In this document: positions 7,159 to 15,011 of the stretch, in pieces
Position numbering within the stretch: the first letter of the stretch is position 1
How the letters are laid out: every line of letters starts with the position of its first letter
NCBI GenBank assembly: GCA_031371615.1
Contig: JANMJY010000076.1
Location: 1 to 53,316, forward strand
Reading direction: 5' to 3'
From: Gaiellasilicea sp031371615
GTDB taxonomy: Bacteria; Actinomycetota; Thermoleophilia; Gaiellales; Gaiellaceae
Length of the DNA stretch: 53,316 bases
The notes under the pieces: model-generated
What the model was told of the DNA's origin: nothing
What the model saw: the letters and a program-made list of their open reading frames with translations, nothing else
Database searches by the model: none
Program-made: the position numbers and the translations under genes

Positions 7159-8217
7159 CTGATCGTCCGCACGGTCACCCTTCGCGACTTCCGCTCATAC
7201 GAACGGCTGGAGTTGACGCTGCAGCCGGGACTCGTGCTCGTGACCGGAGCGAACGGCGCCGGCAAGACGAACCTGCTCGAGTCGCTGCACGTCGGCACGC
7301 AAGGGTTCTCACCCCGGACGCGGGCCGACCAGCAACTCGTACGGATCGGCGCGGCGGCTGCCCGCGTAGCGCTCGGGGGCGATCGCGATGGCCGCCCAGT
7401 GGCGCTGGAGGTGACGCTGCAGCAGAGCGGGAAGCGGGCCAAGCTGAACGGCGCGATGCTCCGCTCGGCCGAGCAGCTCCGTTCCGAAGTCGCGACGCTC
7501 GTCTTCACGCCGGACCGGCTCGCGGTCGTGAAAGGTGGTCCCGCTGCCCGCCGCGCCTACTTCGACCGCACCCTCGCCCGGCTGCTGCCCGCGCGCGCGC
7601 AGCTGCCGATCGAGTACGCGGCCGTCGTCGGGCAGCGAAATGCGGCGCTGCGGCGGGTCGCGATCGGAGTCTCGACCCGCGATGCGATCGCGCCGTGGAC
7701 AGAGCAGGCCGCAGCTCTCGGCAGCGTGCTGGTCGAGTCGCGTCGCGAGGCCATCGACCTCCTCGCTGCGGGGTTCGCGGAGCGCGCGGGCGAGCTCGGC
7801 CTGCCGGCTGCTGCACTCCACTACACCGGCGAGCCGCCGACCGTTGCCGCCTTCGAGGCGCGGCTCGACCGCGATCTCGAGCGCGGAGTGACAGGGCTCG
7901 GGCCGCACCTCGACGACATCACGATTCGCTCGGGCACCCGCGAGTTGCGGAGCTTCGGCTCGCAGGGCGAGCAGCGGCTGGCGGTGCTCTCGCTCCTGCT
8001 CGCTGAGGCGGAGGTCATCGTCGAGCAGCGGGGAACGCCTCCGCTCGTCCTGCTGGACGACGTCCTCTCCGAGCTCGACGCGGCCCGCCGGCGAACGCTG
8101 GCCGAGCGCATCGGCCGCGTCGGCCAGGCGATCGTGACGGCAACGGGCGCCGATGCCCTGCCCGTCGAGCCGACACAGCTCGTCGAGGTCACGCCCGGCG
8201 TCGCGAGCGCGCGTTGA
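7159..8217 (+). CDS. recF: RecF recombination mediator ATPase, apparent CTG start
   Basis: RecF is an SMC-like ATPase that helps load RecA at gaps with RecO and RecR. The 352-residue product begins IVRTVTLRDFRSYERLEL, then Walker A GANGAGKTNLLE at about residues 30-41, the signature FGSQGEQR, and Walker B PLVLLDDVLSELD. The conserved N-terminus begins immediately after a CTG at 7159. The frame has no ATG, GTG or TTG between the upstream stop and TTG 7213, which would delete the first strand. CTG (or the following ATC) is therefore the likely start. It follows dnaN by ten bases and overlaps dciA. Confidence 0.92.
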   Translation: MIVRTVTLRDFRSYERLELTLQPGLVLVTGANGAGKTNLLESLHVGTQGFSPRTRADQQLVRIGAAAARVALGGDRDGRPVALEVTLQQSGKRAKLNGAMLRSAEQLRSEVATLVFTPDRLAVVKGGPAARRAYFDRTLARLLPARAQLPIEYAAVVGQRNAALRRVAIGVSTRDAIAPWTEQAAALGSVLVESRREAIDLLAAGFAERAGELGLPAAALHYTGEPPTVAAFEARLDRDLERGVTGLGPHLDDITIRSGTRELRSFGSQGEQRLAVLSLLLAEAEVIVEQRGTPPLVLLDDVLSELDAARRRTLAERIGRVGQAIVTATGADALPVEPTQLVEVTPGVASAR

Positions 8218-8693
8218 TGGACCGCCTCGACCGGCAGGTGCGTCGCGAGCTCAGCCGCTTTGGGCCGGTGGACGGCGACATGGTCGGCATCGTGCGCGCC
8301 TGGCCGGGCGCGGTGGGGGAGACGGTTGCACGCAACGCCTGGCCGGCTCGGCTCGCGCGGGACGGGACGCTTCACGTGAACACGGCCTCGGCGACGTGGG
8401 CGTTCGAGCTCGGCCGGCTCGTCGCGACGATCCTCGAGCAGCTGCGGTCAGAGCTCGGCGAGATGACGCCGCACGCGCTTCGCTTCGCTCCAGGACCGAT
8501 CCCGGAGCCCGACACCGAGGCGGCGGAGCGGCAGGCCCCGGCGGGCCCGGCGATCGGTCCCGAGCACCGCGCGGAGGCTGCTGAAATCGCGGCTGGGATC
8601 GAGGACGACGAGCTGCGCGGGTACGTGTCGCGGGCAGCCGCTGCGAGCCTCGCACGGGGGTCGAGCGAGCCCCGCTCCGACCGCGGTTTCTGA
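8217..8693 (+). CDS. dciA: DUF721/DciA-like replicative helicase operator
   Basis: DUF721 proteins (DciA) interact with the replicative helicase DnaB in bacteria lacking DnaC; the mycobacterial homologue also lies between recF and gyrB. In this 158-residue protein the conserved part is about residues 20-90: AWPGAVGETVARNAWPARLARDG, then LHVNTASATWAFELGRL. The C-terminal half is acidic, alanine-rich and probably disordered. The ATG at 8217 overlaps the recF stop (TGATG), so the two are probably translationally coupled. Assignment rests on the conserved core and the location. Confidence 0.85.
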   Translation: MDRLDRQVRRELSRFGPVDGDMVGIVRAWPGAVGETVARNAWPARLARDGTLHVNTASATWAFELGRLVATILEQLRSELGEMTPHALRFAPGPIPEPDTEAAERQAPAGPAIGPEHRAEAAEIAAGIEDDELRGYVSRAAAASLARGSSEPRSDRGF

Positions 8694-8699
8694 TACACT
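8694..8699 (+). promoter_or_regulatory. Likely -10 element of gyrB
   Basis: TACACT, preceded by TGA, directly overlaps the end of dciA and lies about 41 bases before the gyrB ATG. No good -35 hexamer is visible. The T-rich spacer at 8731-8738 separates a weak CAGGG from the start. Confidence 0.4.
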
Positions 8700-8739
8700 G
8701 TCTTCTGCCCGCAAGATGCTCATTTGCAGGGCTTTTTTG

Positions 8740-11130
8740 ATGACCGAAACCGCCTACACCGCTAAAGACATCACCGTTCTGGAGGGCCTCGAGCCTGTCC
8801 GGCTACGGCCCGGGATGTACATCGGCTCAACGGGTGCCCGCGGTCTTCACCACCTCGTTTACGAGGTCGTCGACAACGCCGTCGACGAGGCGCTCGCGGG
8901 GCACAACGATTCAGTCGAGATCACCCTCCATCCGGACAACTCGATCACCGTGATCGACCGCGGCCGGGGTATCCCGGTCGACCTGATCGAGGACCAGGGG
9001 CTCTCGGCGATGACGGTCGTGCTGACGAAGCTGCACGCGGGCGGCAAGTTCGGCGGCGACGGCTACAAGGTGTCCGGCGGTCTGCACGGGGTCGGCATCT
9101 CGGTCGTCAATGCGCTCTCCTCGCGGCTGGTCGCCGAGGTCAGGCGTGACGGCAAGGTCTACCGCCAGGAGTTCGAGCGGGGCGCGCCGCTGGCCGATGT
9201 CGAGGTGGTCGGCAAGGTGGACGAGGGCGACACGGGCACGACGATCCACTTCCTCCCGGACAGCGAGATCTTCGAGGAGATCGACTTCTCGATCCAGACG
9301 CTCGTCACACGAATGCGGGAGACGGCCTTCCTCACCCGCGGCTTGCGGATCGTGCTCGTCGACGAGCGTGAAGGCGAGGACCGCCACGAGTTCTATGCCG
9401 AGGGCGGGATCAAGGACTTCGTCGCCTACGTCAACGACGCGAAGGACTCGGTCCACAAGCACATCGTCTACTTCGAAACCGAGAACGAGGACGGTGCGGT
9501 GGAGATCGCGATGCAGTGGAACTCCTCCTACGTCGACTCGGTCTACTCGTTCGCGAACAACATCAACACGCACGAGGGCGGAACGCACCTCTCCGGCTTC
9601 CGCGCGGCGCTGACCGGCACGCTCAACCGCTACGCGCGCGACAAGGGACTGCTGAAGGAGAAGGAGGACAATCTCGAGGGCGAGGACGTCCGCGAGGGTC
9701 TTGCCGCGGTCATCTCGGTGAAGCTGCGCAACCCCCAGTTCGAGGGGCAGACGAAGACCAAGCTCGGGAACCCGCCGATCGAGAGTCTCGTCAAGACTGC
9801 GGTCAACCAGAAGCTGGCCGAGTTCATGGAGGAGAACCCCCAGGACGCGCGCCAGATCATCATGAAGGCCCTTTCCGCCTCGCGGGCGCGCCAGGCTGCG
9901 CGGAAGGCGCGCGAGCTGACGCGGCGCAAGAGCGCGCTCGAGAGCATGTCGCTGCCCGGCAAGCTCGCCGACTGCTCGATCAAGGATCCCGAGTCGGCCG
10001 AGCTCTTCATCGTCGAGGGCGACTCCGCCGGCGGCTCCGCGAAGATGGGCCGGGACCGCACCTACCAGGCGATCCTGCCCCTGCGCGGGAAGATCATCAA
10101 CTCCGAGAAGAACCGGATCAACAAGGTCCTTTCGAACAACGAGATCCAGGCGATGATCACCGCGATCGGCACCTCAATCGGCGACGAGTTCGACATCGCG
10201 AAGCTTCGCTACCACCGCGTGATCGTGATGACCGACGCCGACGTCGACGGGTCGCACATCCGCACCCTGATCCTCACGTTCCTCTACCGCCAGATGCCGG
10301 AGCTGATCGAGCGCGGCCACATCTACATCGCCGTGCCGCCGCTCTACAAGGTCAAGCTCGGCAACCAGGAGTACTACTTCGAGAAGGACGCCCAGCTCGA
10401 GGAGCTACTCGTGCGCGAGCGTGTCGGTGAACTCGTCATCTCGTCGCGCGACGGCGAGGAGCTGAAGCTGACGGAGGCCCGCTGGGGCCGGTTCATGCGC
10501 GCCCTGCCCGAGTTCGAGGGCTGGCTCGGCCGCTTGCGTGCCGACTTCGGCGCCGCCGCCGCGGACTTCATGATCACCCACCGCCTCGTCGAGACCGACG
10601 TCGCCTCGCTCGCCGACCTCGACAAGGCAGTCGTCGACTCGGTCGACAACGGCTACGCGCTCAGCGTCCTCGGTCAGACCGACGGGCTGATCGAGCTCAA
10701 GGTGATCGAGACCGAGACGAGCGCCGCCACCCACATCACGGTTCCGGTCGGCCTGCTGGGCTCGCCCATCTACGCGAACCTGCGCCGCGCGTACGCCAAG
10801 CTGATCGAGGTCGTCGGGCCGCCGCCGTTCAAGCTCGCAGCCGGCAAGAAGACGCGTGAGGCGGAGAGGTTCGCGGAGCTCCGCGCCGAGGCGCTCGACC
10901 TCGCGAAGGAGGGCCTGACCCTCTCTCGCTTCAAGGGTCTCGGGGAGATGAACGAGGAACAGCTCTGGGAGACGACGATGGACCCCTCCAAGCGCCTGCT
11001 GCTGCGGGTCGACGTCGAGGACGCCTCCGCTGCAGACCGTCTCTTCTCGACCCTGATGGGCGACGCGGTCGAGCCGCGGCGGGCCTTCATCGAAGCGAAC
11101 GCACATGACGTGCGCTTCTTGGACGTTTAG
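8740..11130 (+). CDS. gyrB: DNA gyrase subunit B, long (insert-bearing) form
   Basis: GyrB supplies the ATPase and Toprim parts of gyrase, which introduces negative supercoils. The 796-residue protein has the GHKL ATPase (GMYIGSTG, VYEVVDNAVDEA), the transducer, the Toprim motif EGDSAGGSAKMGRDR, the DADVDGSHI metal motif and the C-terminal GLGEMN..QLW..TM segment. About 175 residues (roughly 545-720) separate the Toprim core from that tail, like the insert of Gram-negative GyrB. Most actinobacterial GyrB proteins are near 650-690 residues without it. I chose ATG 8740 over 8716 because 8740 begins the conserved sequence. Confidence 0.97.
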   Translation: MTETAYTAKDITVLEGLEPVRLRPGMYIGSTGARGLHHLVYEVVDNAVDEALAGHNDSVEITLHPDNSITVIDRGRGIPVDLIEDQGLSAMTVVLTKLHAGGKFGGDGYKVSGGLHGVGISVVNALSSRLVAEVRRDGKVYRQEFERGAPLADVEVVGKVDEGDTGTTIHFLPDSEIFEEIDFSIQTLVTRMRETAFLTRGLRIVLVDEREGEDRHEFYAEGGIKDFVAYVNDAKDSVHKHIVYFETENEDGAVEIAMQWNSSYVDSVYSFANNINTHEGGTHLSGFRAALTGTLNRYARDKGLLKEKEDNLEGEDVREGLAAVISVKLRNPQFEGQTKTKLGNPPIESLVKTAVNQKLAEFMEENPQDARQIIMKALSASRARQAARKARELTRRKSALESMSLPGKLADCSIKDPESAELFIVEGDSAGGSAKMGRDRTYQAILPLRGKIINSEKNRINKVLSNNEIQAMITAIGTSIGDEFDIAKLRYHRVIVMTDADVDGSHIRTLILTFLYRQMPELIERGHIYIAVPPLYKVKLGNQEYYFEKDAQLEELLVRERVGELVISSRDGEELKLTEARWGRFMRALPEFEGWLGRLRADFGAAAADFMITHRLVETDVASLADLDKAVVDSVDNGYALSVLGQTDGLIELKVIETETSAATHITVPVGLLGSPIYANLRRAYAKLIEVVGPPPFKLAAGKKTREAERFAELRAEALDLAKEGLTLSRFKGLGEMNEEQLWETTMDPSKRLLLRVDVEDASAADRLFSTLMGDAVEPRRAFIEANAHDVRFLDV

Positions 11131-11144
11131 GGGCTCGACGTCTG

Positions 11145-13739
11145 ATGGCTGACATCGTCAACGAGCCCCTCGGCGGCGGCCGGATCGAGTCGCGCGAGCT
11201 CGAGCAGGAGATGCGCACGAGCTACCTCGACTACGCGATGAGCGTGATCGTCGGGCGCGCTCTGCCCGACGTGCGGGACGGCCTCAAGCCCGTCCACCGG
11301 CGCGTCCTCTTCGGAATGCACGAGGCGGGTCTGCAGCCGAACCGGCCCTACAAGAAGTCCGCCGCGACCGTCGGCGACGTGATGGGCAAGTACCACCCCC
11401 ACGGCGACGCGTCGATCTACGACACGCTGACGCGGATGGCGCAGCCGTTCTCGCTGCGCTACCCGCTCGTTGACGGTCAGGGCAACTTCGGCTCGATCGA
11501 CGACGACCCGCCGGCGGCGATGCGCTACACCGAGGCGCGCCTGTCGCGGATGGCGACCGAGATGCTGCGCGACATCGACGCCGACACCGTCGACTTCGGC
11601 CCGAACTACGACGAGTCGCGCAAGGAGCCGACGGTGCTGCCGTCCCGGTTCCCGAACCTGCTCGTCAACGGCTCCGCCGGGATCGCGGTCGGGATGGCGA
11701 CAAATATGCCACCGCACCGGCTCGGCGAGGTCGTCGACGCGATCGTCCAGCTGATCGACAAGCCCGACTCGAACGTCGACGACCTGATGAAGCACGTCAA
11801 GGGCCCCGACTTCCCGACCGGCTCGATCATTCTCGGTCGCCAGGGGATTCGCGATGCCTATCGCACCGGCCGCGGCCGGATCGTGATGCGCGCGCGCGCC
11901 CACATCGAGGAGCTGCGCGGCGGCAAGACGGCGATCATCGTCTCGGAGCTTCCCTACGGGGTGAAGAAGGGCGGCGACGCCGGCGTGATCAAGAAGATCG
12001 CTGACCTCGTCCAGGAGAAGGTGATCACCGAGGTCTCCGATCTCGCCGACCACTCCGACCGGACCGGGATGCGGATCCAGATCGAGCTCAAGCGCGACGC
12101 GATCCCGCAGGTCGTCCTGAACAAGCTCTACAAGCACACGTCGCTGCAGGCGACGTTCGGCTACAACGCCGTCGCGCTCGTCGGCAACGTGCCCAAGACG
12201 CTGTCGCTGCTTGAGCTCGTCACGCACTACCTCGACTACCAACGCGAGATCGTCACCCGCCGGTCGAAGTACGACCTGCGCAAGGCCGAGGACCGCGCCC
12301 ACGTCCTCGCCGGCTACCTGATCGCGCTCGACAACCTCGACGAGGTGATCAAGGTGATCCGCGGCGCCGACGACACCGATCACGCGCGCGAGGAGCTGAT
12401 GTCCCAGTTCTCGCTCTCCGAGATCCAGGCGACGGCCATTCTCGACCTGCGTCTCCGAGCTCTCACCGGGCTCGAGCGCAAGCGGGTCGAGCAGGAGTAC
12501 GCCGACCTCCAGGAGCGGATCGCCGAGCTCCGCGCGATTCTCGGCGACCCTGCGCGGATCGACGGGCTGATCCGCGAGGAGCTGCTCGAGCTCCGGTCGA
12601 TCTACGGCAAGTCCGACGACCGGCGCACGGAGATCATCGCGGCCGAGGGCGAGTTCTCGCTCGAGGACATGATCGCCGAGGAGGACATGGTGATCGCGAT
12701 CACGCGCTCGGGCTACATCAAGCGCCTGCCCGTGACCTCCTACCGGGAGCAGCGCCGCGGCGGCGTCGGGGTCATGGGCATGGATCTGAAGGACGAGGAC
12801 TTCATCGAGCATCTCTTCGTCGCGTCCACCCACGATTACGTCCTCTTCTTCACCACGGTCGGCAAGGTCTACCGGCTGAAGGTGCACGAGCTGCCGCTCG
12901 GGTCACGCCAGTCGAAGGGGCGTGCGATCGTCAACCTGCTGCCCTTCCGACAGGACGAGCAGGTGAAGGCCGTGATCGCGACCCGCGACTTCAAGGAGGC
13001 GAAGTACCTGCTCTTCGCCACGAAGGGCGGCGTCGTCAAGAAGACCGAGTTCCTCGAGTACAACACGCCGCTGAAGGCCGACGGGATTATCGCGATCAAG
13101 ATGCGCGAGGACGACGAGCTTGTCGGCGTTCGGCTCTCCGACGGTGACGACGACCTGCTGATGGTCTCGCGCGGAGGCCAGGCGATCCGCTTCCACGAGC
13201 ACGACGTGCGGCCTATGGGCCGGCCCGCCTCGGGCGTCAAGGGCATGGGCCTGCGCAAGGGCGACGAGGTGATCGAGCTCGACATCGCGCACGACGACAC
13301 GGACCTCCTGGTCGTGACCGAGAACGGCTACGGAAAGCGCACTCGCGTCTCCGACTATCCCGTCAAGGGTCGCGGCGGGCTAGGAGTCAAGACGATCCAG
13401 CTCACCGATGCGCGGGGCAAGCTGGCCGGCTCACGCGTCGTCCGCGATGGTTACCAGGTGATGCTGATTTCGACCGGCGGCACCGTGATCCGCATCCCGG
13501 TGGAGGACGTCAAGCGTCTCGGGCGCTCGACGCAGGGCGTGATCGTGATGCGCCTGCGCGGCGACGAGGAGAAGGTCTCGAGCCTCGCGCTCGTGATGGA
13601 GAGCGCCGCGTCCGACGCGGCGGTGGCCGACGCCGCCGACGCCGCCGTCGAGGCGGGCGTCGAGCCGTTGTCCGAGCCCGACTTCGACGAGGACGGCTAC
13701 CCGTCGGTCGCGGACGACGCGGCTGACGACGACGAGTAA
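11145..13739 (+). CDS. gyrA: DNA gyrase subunit A
   Basis: GyrA forms the DNA-cleavage gate. In the 864-residue product the catalytic tyrosine (MRYTEARLS) is at about residue 128. The quinolone-resistance region reads HPHGDASIYD, giving Ala at about residue 89, the position of E. coli Ser83, as in Mycobacterium tuberculosis. The C-terminal beta-pinwheel carries the GyrA box as QRRGGVG. The last 40 residues are very acidic and may act as an inhibitory tail. The gene starts at ATG 11145, 14 bases after gyrB, and is surely co-transcribed with it. Confidence 0.98.
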   Translation: MADIVNEPLGGGRIESRELEQEMRTSYLDYAMSVIVGRALPDVRDGLKPVHRRVLFGMHEAGLQPNRPYKKSAATVGDVMGKYHPHGDASIYDTLTRMAQPFSLRYPLVDGQGNFGSIDDDPPAAMRYTEARLSRMATEMLRDIDADTVDFGPNYDESRKEPTVLPSRFPNLLVNGSAGIAVGMATNMPPHRLGEVVDAIVQLIDKPDSNVDDLMKHVKGPDFPTGSIILGRQGIRDAYRTGRGRIVMRARAHIEELRGGKTAIIVSELPYGVKKGGDAGVIKKIADLVQEKVITEVSDLADHSDRTGMRIQIELKRDAIPQVVLNKLYKHTSLQATFGYNAVALVGNVPKTLSLLELVTHYLDYQREIVTRRSKYDLRKAEDRAHVLAGYLIALDNLDEVIKVIRGADDTDHAREELMSQFSLSEIQATAILDLRLRALTGLERKRVEQEYADLQERIAELRAILGDPARIDGLIREELLELRSIYGKSDDRRTEIIAAEGEFSLEDMIAEEDMVIAITRSGYIKRLPVTSYREQRRGGVGVMGMDLKDEDFIEHLFVASTHDYVLFFTTVGKVYRLKVHELPLGSRQSKGRAIVNLLPFRQDEQVKAVIATRDFKEAKYLLFATKGGVVKKTEFLEYNTPLKADGIIAIKMREDDELVGVRLSDGDDDLLMVSRGGQAIRFHEHDVRPMGRPASGVKGMGLRKGDEVIELDIAHDDTDLLVVTENGYGKRTRVSDYPVKGRGGLGVKTIQLTDARGKLAGSRVVRDGYQVMLISTGGTVIRIPVEDVKRLGRSTQGVIVMRLRGDEEKVSSLALVMESAASDAAVADAADAAVEAGVEPLSEPDFDEDGYPSVADDAADDDE

Positions 13740-13789
13740 CGCTCTCGGCCTCGAGCGGCCGCAAAATCTACGCTTATCTCTTCACAAAT

Positions 13790-13815
13790 GAGGAACAAGC
13801 GTGTATATGTTCCTC
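13790..13815 (+). promoter_or_regulatory. Inverted-repeat operator and promoter of the MerR-like gene
   Basis: Two 8-base arms (GAGGAACA, 13790-13797, and TGTTCCTC, 13808-13815) flank a 10-base spacer containing TATA. A possible -35 TTCACA (13781-13786) and -10 TATATG (13804-13809) are 17 bases apart, so the palindrome lies over the core promoter. This suits autoregulation by the MerR-like protein just downstream. Confidence 0.6.
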
Positions 13816-13852
13816 TTGAGGAGCCGCCGTACGTGCCGATAAAGGGACCATC

Positions 13853-14152
13853 ATGGCTTACAACACACAAGTAGACATTCTCGAGCCAGTGAACCTGTCG
13901 GAGCACCTGGAGAAGATCGAGCTCTATCTCGGCCAGGTCTGTCAGATCGCGGGCATCTCGAAGATGCAGCTCGACTACTGGACGAACAAGGCGCAGATCC
14001 CGACCAAGGGCAAGAAGCAGAGGATCTACGACATCGAGGCGCTCGAGACGGTCATGCTGATCAAGCAGGCCAAGGACAAGGGCCTCAATCTCGGCGCTGC
14101 GATCGAAGCTGCCCGGCGCTTTCGTTCGGCGCAAGATCACCGTCCGCTGTAG
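13853..14152 (+). CDS. Small MerR-like HTH regulator
   Basis: This 99-residue protein has a MerR-type winged helix: LYLGQVCQIAGISKMQLDYW forms the helix-turn-helix with the tyrosine-tryptophan pair, and the wing contains IPTKGKKQRIYDIEALETV. A short helix (LIKQAKDKGLNLGAAIEAARRF) follows; there is no effector domain and only one cysteine, so ligand sensing is not evident. It is transcribed away from gyrA behind an inverted repeat, with hairpins at the end of the gene. The target genes are unknown; autoregulation is the simplest inference. Confidence 0.85.
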   Translation: MAYNTQVDILEPVNLSEHLEKIELYLGQVCQIAGISKMQLDYWTNKAQIPTKGKKQRIYDIEALETVMLIKQAKDKGLNLGAAIEAARRFRSAQDHRPL

Positions 14153-14198
14153 CGGACGCTGATCGCGCAAGATCCCTGAAGGGGCCGCTTCGCGGCCC
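14141..14198. terminator. Double hairpin between convergent genes
   Basis: An 8-bp perfect stem (CGTCCGCT / AGCGGACG, 14141-14158) spans the stop codon of the regulator. A second stem (GGGCCGC / GCGGCCC, 14182-14198) follows with loop TTC. Neither has a clear T-run, so this would be a GC-rich bidirectional terminator serving both the regulator and the slipin operon. Confidence 0.55.
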
Positions 14199-14214
14199 GC
14201 CACCCGAGGCTCGG

Positions 14215-15009
14215 CTAGGTCGATTCCGTTGAGCCCCCCGTTCCGGAACGGCTGGTCGCCTTGTCCATGAAGGCGGTCAGCATGTCGATCGGCGCCGGGA
14301 AGACGATCGTGGTCGCATTCGTGGCTCCAATCTCGAGCAGCGTCTGCAGATAGCGCAGCTGGAGCGCCATCGGCGACTTCGACATCACGTCGGCTGCGTC
14401 CGCGAGCTTCTGTGAGGCCTGGAACTCGCCCTCGGCGGCGATGATCTTGGCGCGCCGCTCGCGCTCAGCCTCAGCCTGACGGGCCATGGCGCGCTGCATG
14501 CTGGCAGGGATCTCGACGTCCTTCACCTCGACGATCGAGACCTTGACGCCCCAGGGCGAGGTCGCCTCGTCGATGATGTTCTGCAGGATCGCGTTGATCT
14601 TGTCGCGCTCGGAGAGCAGCTCGTCGAGCATGTGCTGGCCGAGCACCGAACGCAGTGTCGTCTGCGAGATCTGCGAGGTCGCGACCATGAAGTTCTCGAT
14701 CTGCACGATCGCGTTCTTCGGCTCGACGATCCGGAAGTAGGCGACGGCGTTCACGCGGACCGGCACGTTGTCCTTCGTGATCACCTCCTGCGGCGGCACG
14801 TTCAGCGTGATCGTGCGCAGGTCGACTTTTACCATCCGGTCGAGCACCGGGATGAGGAAGAAGAGGCCCGGCCCCTTCGGCTCGGGCAGCAGCCGACCCA
14901 GGCGGAAGATGACGCCGCGCTCGTATTCCCGCGCCACCTTGACCGCGGCGAAGACGAACATCAGCAGGATGAAGAAGACTGCGGCGACGGCGATCAGGGC
15001 GATCGACAC
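14215..15009 (-). CDS. Slipin/stomatin-like SPFH protein
   Basis: This 264-residue membrane-anchored SPFH protein has an N-terminal hydrophobic segment (about residues 3-22), the stomatin core (REYERGVIFRLGR, PGLFFLIPVLDRMVKVDLR, VITKDNVPVRVNAVAYFRI) and a coiled alanine- and glutamate-rich stretch QAEAERERRAKIIAAEGE. Such proteins oligomerise into membrane rings. It lies two bases downstream of an NfeD-type protease; in the archaeal pair the protease cleaves its stomatin partner near the C-terminus, so these two probably act together at the membrane. Start is GTG 15009. Confidence 0.93.
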   Translation of the reverse strand: MSIALIAVAAVFFILLMFVFAAVKVAREYERGVIFRLGRLLPEPKGPGLFFLIPVLDRMVKVDLRTITLNVPPQEVITKDNVPVRVNAVAYFRIVEPKNAIVQIENFMVATSQISQTTLRSVLGQHMLDELLSERDKINAILQNIIDEATSPWGVKVSIVEVKDVEIPASMQRAMARQAEAERERRAKIIAAEGEFQASQKLADAADVMSKSPMALQLRYLQTLLEIGATNATTIVFPAPIDMLTAFMDKATSRSGTGGSTEST

Positions 15010-15011
15010 GA

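Noticed and set aside
8716..8739. Upstream ATG for gyrB
   Set aside because: It adds eight residues without conservation and has no ribosome-binding site; the conserved sequence starts at ATG 8740.
11127..12887. A 586-codon open frame antisense to gyrA
   Set aside because: Long antisense frames are expected at this GC content because third-position G/C removes stops. The translation is a low-complexity mix of D, R, V and L with no family motif, and gyrA is certain.
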